From Halicephalobus mephisto (Eukaryota > Nematoda > Chromadorea > Rhabditida > Panagrolaimidae): a stretch of 64,000 nucleotides of DNA. Below the pieces are notes generated by a model. The model saw only the letters and a list, made by a program, of their open reading frames with translations, had not been told where the DNA came from and made no database searches. Positions within the stretch are counted from its first letter, which is position 1, and the number at the start of each line of letters is the position of its first letter. This document shows positions 45,931-56,181 of the stretch, in pieces. Made by a program: the position numbers and the translations under genes. Location of the stretch: the NCBI GenBank assembly GCA_009193035.1, contig SWDT01000066.1, forward strand, positions 372,001-436,000. Reading direction: 5' to 3'.

Positions 45931-48207
45931 AGTGCAATGTTAGTCGTGGAAATTTGAAAATTAAATATCGCAGTTTAGCAATATCCTTGTATTTGACGGA
46001 TATTGAGTATAGCCCAAGATTTCTCTAAAAGAAGGGTCTTTTTTCGATATTTTAAAAAATTTCCGAAATTTAGAAAAGCAATTATTTTGGATGTTTTCTG
46101 TCTACATCCTTGCAGCGAAAATAGCCAACTGACGAAGAAAAAACAGGTATGTTCCGGAGTCCTCTATTTTTGGCAAGGAAGATATGCACAATCTCGTGAA
46201 ATACGTCGAAAGCAATAAGGATATAATTACTCCTGAGCACCGTGTTATCTTTTAACAAAGAAATGAATGTGATAACTCGGTTAATTTAAGTAATATTTAA
46301 ACTTGAAATTCTGATAATTTCTCATTTCCTATCGTCTTTGTCGTTAGCTTGTTTCAAATCCGTCCTTTGAATCCGTTCATCTAACGTTTTCTTCAACAGT
46401 CAAGTGACCAAAATCGAACATAAGTTTTAAAAAAATCGTGCTCATGGTTAATTGTTTGACTTTTGTCAATCTTTGAATCGTTTTTTGCGAAGGGTTTCAT
46501 AAATTCCTAAATCGACGATCAAAGTGGAATCTGAATAATCCAAATTGAAGCCAGCAGGAGATTAGAGCGATCCCCTGGGGAGGAATCCGAGTCAAATTTG
46601 AGTCCGGAATGACCATAAAAGGATCACGGATACTGGATCGTTGTGCAATGGATCGGAATGAGACGCTGGACGTCGATTAGCGCTTCCTTATTCTCTTGGA
46701 TTCAAATGGAAATGAGTGACGCATGACTGTAAAGTGAAAATTGGTCATGAATAGAATAAAGGAAATCTAGTGAAAGTGAGTGGCACTTTCGCAATTCGGT
46801 TCAATCTAGAGTGTTTTGCTTTATCCAGTTTTATTTGAGATTGAACTGATTTTCACTATTATATTCTTGGATAGTGCCCGAAAAGACCAATTGCTGGGGT
46901 TTTCGGAGACTATCTACGGTTTTTCCAGCTGTAGCTCTACTGGAACGGACCAGATAGTGTCAAAAACCCATGTTTCTGAATTTCCTAAGCCTTATCCAAA
47001 GTCCATTCCTTTGTCATTGGATAGTGTTTAAAAATTTATAAAAATTGCTCTTTCATTTAGTATTCAAAGTTAATTCTGCAGTTTTCCCTAGATAGTTTCC
47101 AAAAATTACAAGGATCGTTTTCCAGTCACTATCCACAGTTTCTTTTCATCCTGAATAACATTCCAAAAATCAGAAGAATCTTTTTCCAGTCATTAATCAG
47201 CACCAAGTTTTATACTTCCAACTTGTTTCTACATTTTTCGATCCTTGGTCTGCTCCCGAATTCGGGTTCTTCTTCGAATACCTATAAAGTCTTCTGAAAA
47301 ATCTTGCTCTGATATTGACACTTTGAATCTGGTATATCCCACGCAACCCATTTAAAATTTGTTGCATAATTACGAAACCTGTGAAGCGGGATTGACCGCT
47401 TCTAAACCTGTTTAACCTGAAAACAAGATTTTTGGTCATTCATTTCCTGCTGATGCGATTTCAGAAGGATCAAGATCGGATTCAGGGACAACAGGAAATT
47501 ACTGGCTTTGAAGAGAACAAAAACGCAATACTTTTTGATTGGTGATGAAATTCTGTTTAATTAGATTGATTACGTATAATTTATGAGGTGTCGCATGATT
47601 GGATAGTATCTAGTTTGAGGGTTCCTTGTACTGTTCAGGTTTCCTCAGTGCAAACAATTTTAACATAGGAAATCGACAGTGAATATTTTCAGGCATTGTT
47701 TTCAACTATAAAAAGAACAAAGCACTACGGATAATGCTTGAAAAGGTCTAAAAATAGTTTTTTCAATCACTATTCAAATTTGCACTCTGCTAAGTTAATA
47801 TAATAGAAAATCCTAAATTGAAGAGTCTTTTCAGTTCCACATAAACTCTTTCAACCCCGAAATCCGTCATTTGTCACTTTCATCTGATCTCTGTTTTGAG
47901 ATAAAATCAAATCATCTCCGGATTCCTTGTTTTGACATTGAAACTAATCAACTGTGTTTTCAGTCTTTGAATAACATTGAGGCTTTTCGGAGAAGTTGCT
48001 AGATTATTGTATTTCAAAAGTCAGAAGAAATCAACGTCAAACATTCCAGATATCCGGAAATGTTTTCCCATTAGAATTTTCTGTTTCTCTTTTTCGACTT
48101 TCATAATTTTTCATGTTCTGCATGTTTTGAGCAACTTAATTGGCAAAGAGAGAATTGTAGAAATTGCATTTTTATGGACTTTAGAAATTGGTTAAAACTT
48201 TTGAGTA
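45931..48207. other. repeat-rich intergenic DNA
   Basis: Contains at least four dispersed inverted-repeat units between 46867 and 47150. A minus-strand frame at 47197-47439 (YRYSKKNPNSGADQGSKNVE) with acceptor-like sites inside it could be an exon but is unsupported. Confidence 0.4.
46867..47150. repeat. array of dispersed inverted-repeat units
   Basis: Units start at 46867 (ttggatagtgcccg...gagactatctac), 46950 (cagatagtgtc...ccttatccaaag), 47017 (ttggatagtgtttaaa) and about 47089 (tagatagtttcc...cactatccacag), at roughly 70-bp spacing. Confidence 0.65.
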
Positions 48208-48394
48208 AAGTTACACAACTAAACATACAAATTGCAACTTTTTCAAATTGTTTAGTTATATTAGGAATGCAATAACCAGCTCGATACTTGTCCAAACCGA
48301 TCCATCCCCTGAGGCAATGGAATATTTTTTGCGCGAAAGGCGGAGCTGCTGACCAGACGTTGCTCATTGGGGTTCTGGATTCCTTATTGTCCAT
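48208..48394 (-). CDS. tentative first exon with trans-splice-like start, unrecognised
   Basis: An acceptor-like gaccagtcag ends directly before ATG at 48394, the usual look of a spliced-leader site. The exon reads MDNKESRTPMSNVWSAAPPF, then AQKIFHCLRGWIGLDKYRAG, and reaches a good donor (ATTT|gtatgtttag) at about 48226-48229. Possible later exons on the same strand are at 47.2-47.4 kb and 45.1-45.4 kb. No family recognised. Confidence 0.38.
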
Positions 48395-48762
48395 CTGACT
48401 GGTCTTTTATAAGGATTGCCTTTTGAGATACCCAGTCATCTGAAGGTTCGATTTCGGGAGGAAGATACACATTTAAATAGATTATCATGTTTCTAAAAAT
48501 CCTCCAATGAGTGGTTTCCTTATAGATCTTCTTGTTTCATTTTGGATTTGTTGGTCGTTCAAGTGCCATTCATTTTTCCGTGAAATTTCCTTCAGCATCC
48601 GTTTTTTGGAACCAACTTGGTTAGTCAATCATTTTTCGGACTCTGAAATGCCAGAGGCTTCCGCCAATCCTTTTGTCTTGGCCTTCTTGAATTGTTTCAA
48701 CTCATTGAATGTCGGGAGTCAAAAAGCGAATTTTTAAAATAGTCGTGTTTTCAAGAATAATG

Positions 48763-48900
48763 TTGGATAGTGTTCAAAAAAGAACAACTATGAAAGTTTC
48801 GCGGATACTATTCAAAATTGATGTTATTAAACTGTTCAGTAGAAAAAGTTTGGATAGTGTTTAGAAAATTTGGGAAATTTTTACTTTTAGTCGCCATCCA
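48763..48900. repeat. dispersed inverted repeat, two units
   Basis: ttggatagtgttcaaa...atactattcaaa and ttggatagtgtttaga...cgccatccac, about 50 bp each. Confidence 0.6.
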
Positions 48901-48984
48901 CATTTGCGTTACTTGGAAATTCAGTTTTATCGTTTCTAGAAATCGCATTTACGTTTGATGATTTCAGGTAATTCATAGTCCAAA

Positions 48985-51022
48985 ATGTATCTCAGATCAG
49001 TAATTGGAGTAGTCGCTCTCCTGTCGTCCACAACCCTCGCTTGCATCGGTGGAGGCGGGGGCTCGGCTTGCTGTCCTCCAGCAGCCAGTTCCTGTGCCCC
49101 CTCATTGCCAGCCTGTTCCAGTTCCAGGTAATTAACTAATTAATTAATTACAAATATTTCATCATCCAACCAGTCAAAAAATAGATGAATTAATTAAGTT
49201 GTTTACAACTCATGGGTATCATCCTGTTCCGCCATGTAACTGGTTTCTCTGAATTCATATATTGCTAAAAACAATAGTAACCAATTAATGACGGGATTCC
49301 TCATCTTCGAAATTTCCACCGGACTGGTTTTGGTAATTCCACGAAGATCAAAAACAGCAAGATGCGAAAATCTGCAAAATGAAACAATTATGGATAAGCG
49401 TTCTGAGGAGTGTTTCCAATTTCTTTATCGAGATCTAGTTTTGGGGATGGGACATCAATTTGATAATTGATGAAATCCCCGATATTATCCAAAAGCAATG
49501 ATTTTGGGGTTTGGGCATTATTTTGTCTTAATGGGATAATCTTGGAAGGATCCAAAAGGAAAGATCTGGAGAACGGTCGAAACACTAGGAACTTTCCGTT
49601 GGGCGCTCTATTAGGACGATCTGGATAATGTCCAGAAAGAAAGACTGGAAAACGTTGGGACATTATCCAAGATCCCACTTATCCTAATTAGTTTCGGAAA
49701 ATGTGAAATCTCATTCCTTTTCAACAATGTTCGAGGTTACACTGATGGAGCAATATTTCAGCTACGGAGCTTCTGGATATGGAGCTGCTAGTTCGAGCTA
49801 CGCTTCTGGAGGAGGATCATATGCCGCTCCTCCTGCTGCCAGTTACCCCAGACCTCTTGGCTATGCCTCAGCCCCTGCGGCATCTTCCTCTTATTCTGCC
49901 AGCGCCCCCTCTTACTCGGCCCCGGCTTCTTCTGGATATGCTTCTGCACCATCCTTCTCTGCCCCTGCTTCTTCATCTTACGGAGTAGCCCCATCTGCCC
50001 AAGTTCCTGCTTTCGGAGGTCAGGGTTACAGCCAAGGACCTGTAGCCGCTCCTCCTCCTCCACCTCCACCACCACCCCCACCACCTCCTCCTCCACCTGC
50101 TCCTATTGCAGTTCCCCCTGTTCCAGCTCCTCCTGCTCCCCTTCCTGCTCCAGAAAGCGAAATTGACACTACTTACGATGAAATCGCTGATGAACATAAC
50201 ACATTGGGAGCTACCCAGCCTTCTGGATCTTTCGGAGAAAGTGAGGCAAGCTACAATGGAGGAAACCAAGCAGCTCCCGCTCCCATAGAAGCTCCTGCTC
50301 CAGCTGCTGGATATGGTGAACAAGCCCCACTACCCCCTGCTCCATCCTCTGGATATGAAGAACCAGCTCCAGCTCCCGCCCCTGCCAGCTATGGAGAACA
50401 ACAACCCGCTCCAGCTCCCTCTTACAACGAACCAGCCCCAGCTGCTCCTTCTGAGGATTATAACCAACCTGCTCCAGCCCCGGCTCCCGCCCCTTCTGGT
50501 GGTTATGATCAACCCGCCCCCTCTGGCGACTATGATCAGCCCGCTCCTGCCCCTTCTGGAGGCTACGAAGAACCAGCCCCTGCTCCCACTGGTGGTTACG
50601 ATCAACCCGCTCCAGCCCCAGCTCCCGCCGCTCCAGCTCCTTCCAGCGGTTACGACCAGCCAGCTTCCGTCCCTTCATATGACGGAGGAGCTCCACCACT
50701 CCCTCCCCCCGCCGCTACTCCAGCGTTTGACGCGACTGGTGCCCAGTCTTTCGACTATGCTGATGAAACCAACACTGTAGGCGGAGACGACTCCCAGAAC
50801 TGCGATGATATCGATCTCAGATCCATTGTTCAGCAGGCTCTCATCAACAACCCCGACAACCTCGATGCAGCCAGGAAAATCGAATCAGATGCTGCCACCA
50901 AATTCGGAGGCAGATTCAACGCCATTGTCTCCAACTCCGAATTCGCCTACGTCAACTGGTACGGAAAGAGAAACTGTCAGCTCAGAGTGGGCGAACGACA
51001 CACTCTGGTGTGGGAGGACTGA
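48985..51022 (+). CDS. secreted ground-like (GRL) protein with long Pro/Ala/Tyr repeats
   Basis: Nematode hedgehog-related family member, expected in cuticle or apical extracellular matrix. Exons 48985-49127 and 49762-51022 join in phase to 467 residues. Exon 1 codes a signal peptide (MYLRSVIGVVALLSSTTLAC) and a cysteine-rich start (GGGGGSACCPPAA). The middle is low complexity: Tyr/Ser/Ala (SGYGAASSSYASG), a run of about 15 prolines near 50056-50098, then repeated SGGYDQPAPAP and GGYEEPAPAP units. The C-terminus NCDDIDLRSIVQQALINN to VGERHTLVWED is a ground-like domain with its conserved first Cys (NCDD) and a late Cys (RNCQLRV). Tyrosines in the repeats could be cross-linked in cuticle (inference). 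The 634-bp intron carries two inverted-repeat units. The many frames in other phases across the repeat are shadows. Confidence 0.88.
49620..49672. repeat. dispersed inverted repeat unit in the ground-like gene intron
   Basis: tctggataatgtccag...gggacattatccaaga, perfect arms of about 12 bp in a 53-bp unit. The arms differ from other copies by gataatg instead of gatagtg on both sides, a compensatory change. Confidence 0.65.
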
Positions 51023-51254
51023 GCCATAAACATGTAGAAAGTAACTAACACTGCCTTATGAAATGTGCATTATCTCTTAATCTAGATATTGTTCAATTGT
51101 TCTTGTTATAAAGTTCATCTGAAGTTTAATTACTTTGTCAGTGGAACCAATACCGTTCCTTCATCCAGAAACGGATACAGAAACAGGAGATGAAAGCCAA
51201 TCACCGTAAAAGATTAGTTAGGCAAAACAAATCAATTCCAAATCAACAATTCAT

Positions 51255-52341
51255 TTAGTCGCTGTCTGCTCCAGCCTCTCCCTTGGCAGCTTCCTCCAAA
51301 TCGGCTTCTTCATTCAGACCTTTGGGAGCGACCAGACCGTCATCGTCTTCCATTCCAGAACTGTTATCGGATTCCTCTTCTTCCAATTCAAGCCGCTTGT
51401 CTTCCTCCTCGAGATCAGTAACAATCTTCGGTGGCATAACAATGTTGAAAGAGCCTCCATAGGACTCAATCTTCTTCTTCACAGCTTCTAAGGCTTTGTT
51501 GACAATTTCTATTCCTTGTTCACGTTCCATGGTCTGCGTTGTAATCACGAATAAAGGAGCAGCAATAAGGTTGATCTTGATAGGCATTGCTTCCGTAGAT
51601 AGATTCTTTCCTTCGATCAATGACTCTTTGACGGCTTCCACACCTTCGTAGGCGAAACAGCTAACTTCAAAATCAGCACGGATTTTGACTGCCTGAGGGG
51701 TGAGCTTCTTCTTGATATCCTCGAGGAGTTTTTCTTTTATATCTGCATCAAGACCGCATTCATCAAACACAGTAGGATCTCTGAAGTGATGTCAACAATC
51801 ACAAAACGCCACCAACTACAAAACTCACGTCAAGGCTTTCTTGAAGTACTCATAAGCAGCAGCTTTCTTCTTCTCCTTCTTGTCGAAGTACCAGACCGCC
51901 TTCTCATACAACTGCTCCAATTGCTCATCAGTCGTGTATCCCAACTGAGTGGCGACATGTCTCAAGATACTGTTGATGGCCTTAGCTTTGGCAAAGCGTT
52001 CATCACAAGCAGCAATATCTTTCGAGTCAACACGACGCTTGGAGAGATCAATGTAACCCTTGTCTTTATCTACACGAATCACAATGACACACTCACTACG
52101 GCCAACACGAATGAGCTTATTCACCGAGCGGATGCGTCTCCGAGAAAGTTCTGAGAGCAAGATCATACCATCTGAATTTGGCCGAGTGCGAAACCAGAAA
52201 CTTTAGGAAAACCCCACCTTTGTTATTGTACTCCAGTAATTGGACATACGCACCCATTTCAGCAATTTTAGTGACTTTAACCATAACCGCATCCTCGATA
52301 TCGGGGAGTTGGTTATAGTAGAATCGACAAGATAATGACAT
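51255..52341 (-). CDS. eif-2alpha: translation initiation factor eIF2 alpha
   Basis: Subunit of the eIF2 ternary complex and the target of stress kinases. Exons 52341-52218, 52171-51829 and 51780-51255 join in phase to 330 residues. [20 protein letters not shown] starts the S1 domain. The phosphorylation loop [12 protein letters not shown] holds Ser51, counted from the Met. [12 protein letters not shown], the helical middle and the C-terminal alpha/beta domain ([19 protein letters not shown]) follow, then an acidic tail as in other animals. A cccatctttcag acceptor ends 10 bases before the ATG, consistent with trans-splicing. It lies 178 bp downstream of phb-1 on the same strand, operon-like. 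Confidence 0.95.
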
Positions 52342-52518
52342 TCTTTCCGATCTGAAAGATGGGTAAAACAGACGGAAATCGAACAAGAAATACTCGTCGG
52401 CAAACGACCGATAATCTCCAGAAGTCCAATATTTTCATTAGTTTTTCAGACAATAACGAAATATTCCAGACCTAATTGGCTCTAAGATCACTCAAAATTA
52501 ACAACTTGATATACCATA

Positions 52519-53716
52519 CTACTGAGGAAGCTGAATGAGTGGACTGATATCACGGGGGAGATAGCTGATGTTCTTCGCCTTGGAGAGACGCTCAGCAATA
52601 TCCTCGGCAGCTTCAATTTTACGAAGTTCGATCAAACCATCACCCGCTTCGCTGAAGGCCTTGGCCAGCAACTTGGAAGCTTGAGCATCACCTTCTGCTG
52701 TTGTGATTGCGGCAATCTTCATCTGTTCTGCCTTCTCGACCAAGTAACGAGCTTTCTCTGCTTCTTGCTGGGCAACTTGCTTCATTTCGACGGCTTCGGT
52801 AAACTCACGTCCGAAGGACAAGTGGGTCTAAAAAGAGTGGCTTTCATAACGAACAGTTAAAAGAGGCTGTAATTTATAAAAGGACTTGGCGTCAGTTCAA
52901 AGTGTTTGCAATCATTTAATCGAAGCTTGCAAGAAAATCTGCACTTCAATCTCAATGCTTCTCGATATCATCATTCGCCAAGTCCTTAGCCAAAGAAAAA
53001 CTCACGATGGAAATGTCATCAAGAAGAAAACCGAATTGTTGAGCACGTTTCTGAAGCTCCACTGAGACGCGGTTACTGACACTTTCACGCTGAGTAATCA
53101 TTTCATGGGCGTCGAACTGAGCAACGACGGCCTTCAGAATTTCATTCGTGATGGAAGGCAAGACGCGCTCGGCGTAATCTTGGCCAATGTTTAAGTAAAT
53201 GGTCGGCAACTTGGACGGCTCAGGCCGATGCAAGATACGAAGAGTAATAGACACATTCTGCAAGTCCTTGCTACCAGTAATCGTCGTCACCACTCTGGGA
53301 GTTGAGCGGATATCGAAGATGATTGGTCGCTGAACCCACGGAATTAAGAAATGAGTACCTTCCCCGACGACATCAGGCTTAACTCCCGCAAAGCGATCAA
53401 AAATGACGGCTCTTTGTCCTCCATCAACTGAAAGTCAGTGGTATTATGCATCAAGATTAGAAGTGAGGGGAAATGTTCCAATGTCTACTACCAAACTCCG
53501 GCGAATTAAACACACGGTGTTAGCGAAACCATTGGCCGTTTTATATCGCACCTTATAAAACTCACAAGGATAGAATACCCATGCAAGCGATAATTCGGTG
53601 CTAATATGCCTAGGACACCTACCGTTGTACAAGGCACTTTGAGCGACTCCTCCTGCGATGGCCAAGCCGACACCAACTCGTCCAAGATTGGTAAGCAGTT
53701 TCTGAGCAGCAGCCAT
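52519..53716 (-). CDS. phb-1: prohibitin 1
   Basis: Inner mitochondrial membrane scaffold that forms rings with PHB-2. Exons 53716-53623, 53427-53006 and 52827-52519 join in phase to 274 residues, the usual length. An N-terminal hydrophobic anchor ([17 protein letters not shown]) is followed by the SPFH domain ([79 protein letters not shown]) and the coiled coil ([20 protein letters not shown]) ending SPLIQLPQ. It precedes eIF2alpha on the same strand and is divergent from rpl-27A. Confidence 0.96.
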
Positions 53717-54352
53717 GATTCTGAAAAATTGCATCATTAACAATCATAAAGTGGGTAGACGAAGTCGTTCCGCAACCGTTACTAGTGGAATAACAGAAGG
53801 GAAATAATGGTAATTACGTTGGTAAAAAATCAGAGCGAAATTACTCAGGAAATATTAAAACTGGAACCAGAGATGGAGCGAGAAAATAGAGAAGATACGT
53901 TCCAAGGCAAACTTCACTGCAAGGAAGCGAGCTTGGCGATCTGTTCTGGACGTTAACTGAGTGTCACACGTTTTTCTTTATTTTCACTGCATAGGCCTGT
54001 TTCTCGTTGACTTGAGCCTTGATTTTCTTCACTCTCCCTGTTTCCTCTTTTCTCCTTCTTCAGATGCTTGTTATTGCTTATTGTTTTCTTATATCTTTAC
54101 CTAATTTTGTCCGTAGAGTGGATATTACTTGAATAACGCGCTTTCCCATCAATTTGCGCCCTTCGGATATATGAAACTCAGTCATTCACCATTCCTAATA
54201 TTTTCGTTATTTTCTGAACAGTTCTTGGGGTTTTAATTCTTTAACTCACCTGTAAATTTGGTTCTCATGTCTTCCGGTACTCGTTTCTTCTAGCCTATCG
54301 TGTTTTCAGAGTAATTTGGCGCATTTGTGGAATTCACTCAGATTTTTTAGGG

Positions 54353-54988
54353 ATGGCTACTTCGAAGAGAAAGTGCCGCAAGCTTCGTGGTCACGTTTCC
54401 CACGGTCACGGTCGTGTTGGAAAGCACCGTAAGCATCCCGGTGGACGTGGTAATGCTGGTGGCATGCACCATCACCGTATCAACTTTGACAAGTACCATC
54501 CTGGTTACTTCGGAAAGGTTGGTTTTTATTTCCGGTTGCACATAATTTGTGCTCTAAGAAGCTGTCTTCTCGGGGCTTCCATGATGTGCAATAGCATCAC
54601 TCAATGTTTTCGCTAGCACCGTGCGATTTACTCCCGGAGTTTGATAGTAGGCATTGATACAATCCAAGTATTCGAGCACTGAGTTGGTGACTGACGGGAT
54701 GCCTTTCAGGTCGGTATGAGAAACTTCCATATCAGAAGGAATGCTCTGTTCAAGCCAATCATCAACCTCGACAAACTGTGGTCCCTTGTTCCAGATGAGA
54801 CTCGTCTCAAGTACCAGAAGATCAAGGATAAGGCTCCTGTCATCGACGTTCTTAGCCACGGCTACCACAAGGTTTTGGCTAAGGGTGTTTTGCCGAAGCA
54901 GCCCGTCATTGTCAAAGCTAAGTTCTTCTCTCATGCCGCTGAGGAAAAGATCAAGAAGGCCGGAGGAGCTTGTATCCTGGTCGCCTAA
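54353..54988 (+). CDS. rpl-27A: large-subunit ribosomal protein L27A (uL15)
   Basis: Cytosolic ribosome component. Exons 54353-54517 and 54710-54988 join in phase to 147 residues. [56 protein letters not shown] and [11 protein letters not shown] at the end match the family throughout. gattttttag ends two bases before the ATG, a spliced-leader acceptor. The 192-bp intron holds a C/D snoRNA-like element. rla-1 follows 171 bp later on the same strand, an operon-like gap. Confidence 0.97.
54574..54703 (+). ncRNA. C/D-box snoRNA-like element in the rpl-27A intron
   Basis: GGCTTCC at 54574-54580 is followed directly by a C-box-like ATGATGT; CTGA (D box) at 54691 is followed by C and GGATGCC (54697-54703), which pairs with GGCTTCC except for one T-T. 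About 130 nt is long for this class, and the C box ends in T, not A. Confidence 0.3.
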
Positions 54989-55159
54989 GTTTGGTTTTGT
55001 TTTTTGTTGAATAAATAATTCTTATGGGGTTATTCGTTGCTGTTACCGGTTACGTTACCGTTGTATCTGCACATTTCCGTTTTTACGCCTAACTGATATC
55101 TTAGGTACATCGTTCTCTTTTGAGCTCAGGCTACCTTTTGGCGACGTGTACTGATCGAA

Positions 55160-55540
55160 ATGGCTTCCCAACAAGAACTCGCTGTTGTCTATGCTGCTCT
55201 GATCCTCCAAGACGAAGGAATCAACATCACTGCAGATAAGATCCGAGCTATCTTGAGCGCTGCCGGTGTTGAAGTTGAGCCTTTCTGGGCCGGTCTCTAT
55301 GCCAAAGCTCTCGAAGGTGTCGATGTCAAGGTCGGTTCTTTGTAGACATTCCTTTGCTTACTTACTTTTCAGACTTTGATCAGCAACATTAGCTCCGGAG
55401 TTGGATCTGCCGGCCCTGCTGCCCCTGCCGCCGCTGCTCCTGCTGCTGCCGCTGAAGCTCCTAAAGAAGCTGCTGGCAAGAAGAAGGAAGAGGCTCCCGA
55501 GGAATCTGATGACGACATGGGCTTCGGTCTTTTCGACTAA
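55160..55540 (+). CDS. rla-1: acidic ribosomal protein P1
   Basis: Ribosomal stalk protein that pairs with P2 and recruits GTPase factors. Exons 55160-55330 and 55373-55540 join in phase to 112 residues. The dimerisation part [20 protein letters not shown] is followed by an alanine-rich hinge and the universal P-stalk tail [12 protein letters not shown], the site bound by elongation factors. It follows rpl-27A by 171 bp. Confidence 0.96.
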
Positions 55541-55579
55541 AGTGAGATGCTGTTTTCGATACCTTGTTGTTGTTTTTTC

Positions 55580-56103
55580 TCATAATATTAAGATAAATTG
55601 GAAATAATTTTTGACGAAAAATGATCTCGTGGGAATATCGTCTGGGGCTGCTTGGCTATTACATGAGTAAGCGGGCCTGACAATGCATGCCATTGACTTG
55701 GTGAACACTCTGGATTTTGTAATTCTTTTGCCCGTCGACATTTGGAATTCTCCAAGGAAGAGCTCCGATTGAATACTCACTTCCTCTTTCCTGTTCTGGT
55801 TTCCTCTGTTTTTATCATTACTTTGGACCACAGATCCTCCTTTATTTCGACGTTTTAGGATCGCCATCTCAATTGCCCTCAGGCGACTCATTTGACGCTC
55901 TTCAAGCATCTTTGATTTAGAAACCAAAGTTAAAAGTGATTTGTGGATTTTGTGGAGACGGCAATTGCTCAAAAATTCCCAAATTGAAGTCAATTCGAGC
56001 TGCAGTCTTTTTTGAGAAGTCGGTCTTTGGAGGAGTCATTTAGCCGAGTGTCCGCCAGATAAACCCTCCAGAGGATTGGGAAAACTGTCAAGCCGCAAAA
56101 CAT
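55580..56103 (-). CDS. tentative two-exon small gene, unrecognised
   Basis: ATG at 56103 (MFCGLTVFPILWR), donor AGG|gttta at 56064, 65-bp intron ending aagactgcag, and an in-phase second exon from 55999 to a stop at 55580, 152 residues. The second exon reads LELTSIWEFLSNCRLHKIHK, then SKMLEERQMSRLRAIEMAIL, a possible helix. A donor-like gaa|gtgagt inside exon 2 suggests further splicing. No family recognised. It is divergent from the TWK channel with only 78 bp between starts. Confidence 0.38.
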
Positions 56104-56181
56104 GCTTTTTTCTAATATCAAAACTTGTTGGTAGACGTTGTTGACGAGATCATATACCGAATTCTCGTTTTAGAGCCAGTA

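Noticed and set aside
49788..50780. Several long frames in other phases over the ground-like gene
   Set aside because: By-products of the Pro/Ala/Gly-rich repeat; only the main frame carries a signal peptide and a ground-like domain.
54554..54934. 126-codon minus-strand frame over rpl-27A
   Set aside because: Runs across the exon and intron of a certain ribosomal protein gene; antisense of the exon.
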